A stretch of DNA of 64,000 bases, taken from positions 62,001-126,000 of the forward strand of contig JAVDKL010000004.1 in NCBI GenBank assembly GCA_030849965.1, given 5' to 3'. The translations under genes were made by a program, and so were the position numbers. Numbering within the stretch: the stretch's first letter is position 1; each line of letters starts with the position of its first letter. Source of the DNA: Schauerella fraxinea. GTDB lineage: Bacteria > Pseudomonadota > Gammaproteobacteria > Burkholderiales > Burkholderiaceae_B. The notes under the pieces are model-generated. The model searched no databases, was not told the DNA's origin, and saw only the letters and a program-made list of their open reading frames with translations. Of this stretch, positions 63,873 to 64,000 are shown one piece after another.

Positions 63873-64000
63873 TGCGCCGAAACTCCATTGCCTGGCGGAT
63901 GGCCGCCATGTTTGCCGTCACGGCGGCGATCGTGTTTTCGGGTGTGGCGTATTTCTCCTACAACGTGCTTTCCAATTCGGTGCGCAGCCAGGTTCGCGCC
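63869..64000 (+). CDS. Sensor histidine kinase, 5' end only
   Basis: First 44 codons: a basic N-terminus (MMRRNSIAWRM), a membrane segment (AAMFAVTAAIVFSGVAYFSYNVL) and the start of a periplasmic region (NSVRSQVRA). ATGA overlap with the regulator gene indicates that it is its partner kinase. The kinase domain is outside the window, so the metal-sensor subtype cannot be confirmed. Confidence 0.8.
   Translation, partial: MMRRNSIAWRMAAMFAVTAAIVFSGVAYFSYNVLSNSVRSQVRA

Overview
The window reads as a chromosomal segment of a Gram-negative betaproteobacterium of the order Burkholderiales, most likely the family Alcaligenaceae (Bordetella/Achromobacter relatives). This placement is an inference from protein families: a Bug-type solute receptor, DUF3579 and DUF4148 proteins, a Burkholderiales-type general porin, and the gene orders exbB-exbD-lpxK-Trm112-kdsB-adk and murJ/rpsT/argD-argF. 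Almost all of it is core genome. I see no transposase, integrase, phage gene or CRISPR array.

Layout. 1-4.9 kb: 3'-truncated rpoN, a receiver-less sigma-54 activator, a divergent full-length NtrC-type regulator and a PfpI-family protein. 4.9-8.5 kb: accessory-looking DNA with a degenerate pentanucleotide array, two small unknown acidic proteins, a solitary arsB and a GNAT acetyltransferase. 8.6-15.1 kb: two tRNA-Leu(CAG) copies, rnr-rlmB, a Cys/Met-metabolism PLP enzyme, hupB, a possible micro-ORF and tRNA-Val(TAC). 15.2-17.6 kb: tonB-exbB-exbD behind a Fur-like site. 17.8-18.1 kb: a 19-bp tandem repeat and nested hairpins. 18.1-24.1 kb: a TctD/TctE-like two-component system, a LysR regulator, and a divergent amidohydrolase/Bug receptor/carboxymuconolactone-decarboxylase-like/unknown operon, with a LysR-type site between them. 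24.4-28.6 kb: argD-argF, DUF3579, a 2-hydroxyacid dehydrogenase and rpsT.

28.7-37.3 kb, all on the minus strand: a FecR-like protein with no sigma factor beside it, murJ, then the envelope cluster exbB-exbD-lpxK-unknown membrane protein-Trm112-kdsB-adk-SDR. 37.3-41.8 kb: a non-coding stretch with two perfect DnaA boxes, xseA, a pcaF-like thiolase, a DUF192 protein and a cold-shock protein. 41.8-55.9 kb: clpS, a 1746-residue alpha-2-macroglobulin with an intact thioester motif, pbpC, clpA and pqiABC; clpS and clpA are split by the macroglobulin/PBP1C pair. 56-59.9 kb: trifunctional putA. 60-64 kb: an alcohol dehydrogenase, a divergent DUF4148 protein and porin, then a heavy-metal-type response regulator and the start of its kinase. 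GACA-N4-TGTC palindromes lie both in the divergent promoter region and in front of the regulator gene.

How the genes work together. The strongest theme is the envelope: Lipid A and Kdo supply (lpxK, kdsB), lipid II flipping (murJ), peptidoglycan synthesis and repair with protease trapping (pbpC plus macroglobulin), inter-membrane lipid transport (pqiABC), energy transduction (tonB-exbBD and a second exbBD), and a porin. I did not find a clearly novel multi-gene defence or biosynthetic system. The best leads are the regulon around 61-63 kb, the macroglobulin/PBP1C pair lying between clpS and clpA, the orphan FecR, the 19-bp repeat array and the V/E-rich micro-ORF in front of tRNA-Val.
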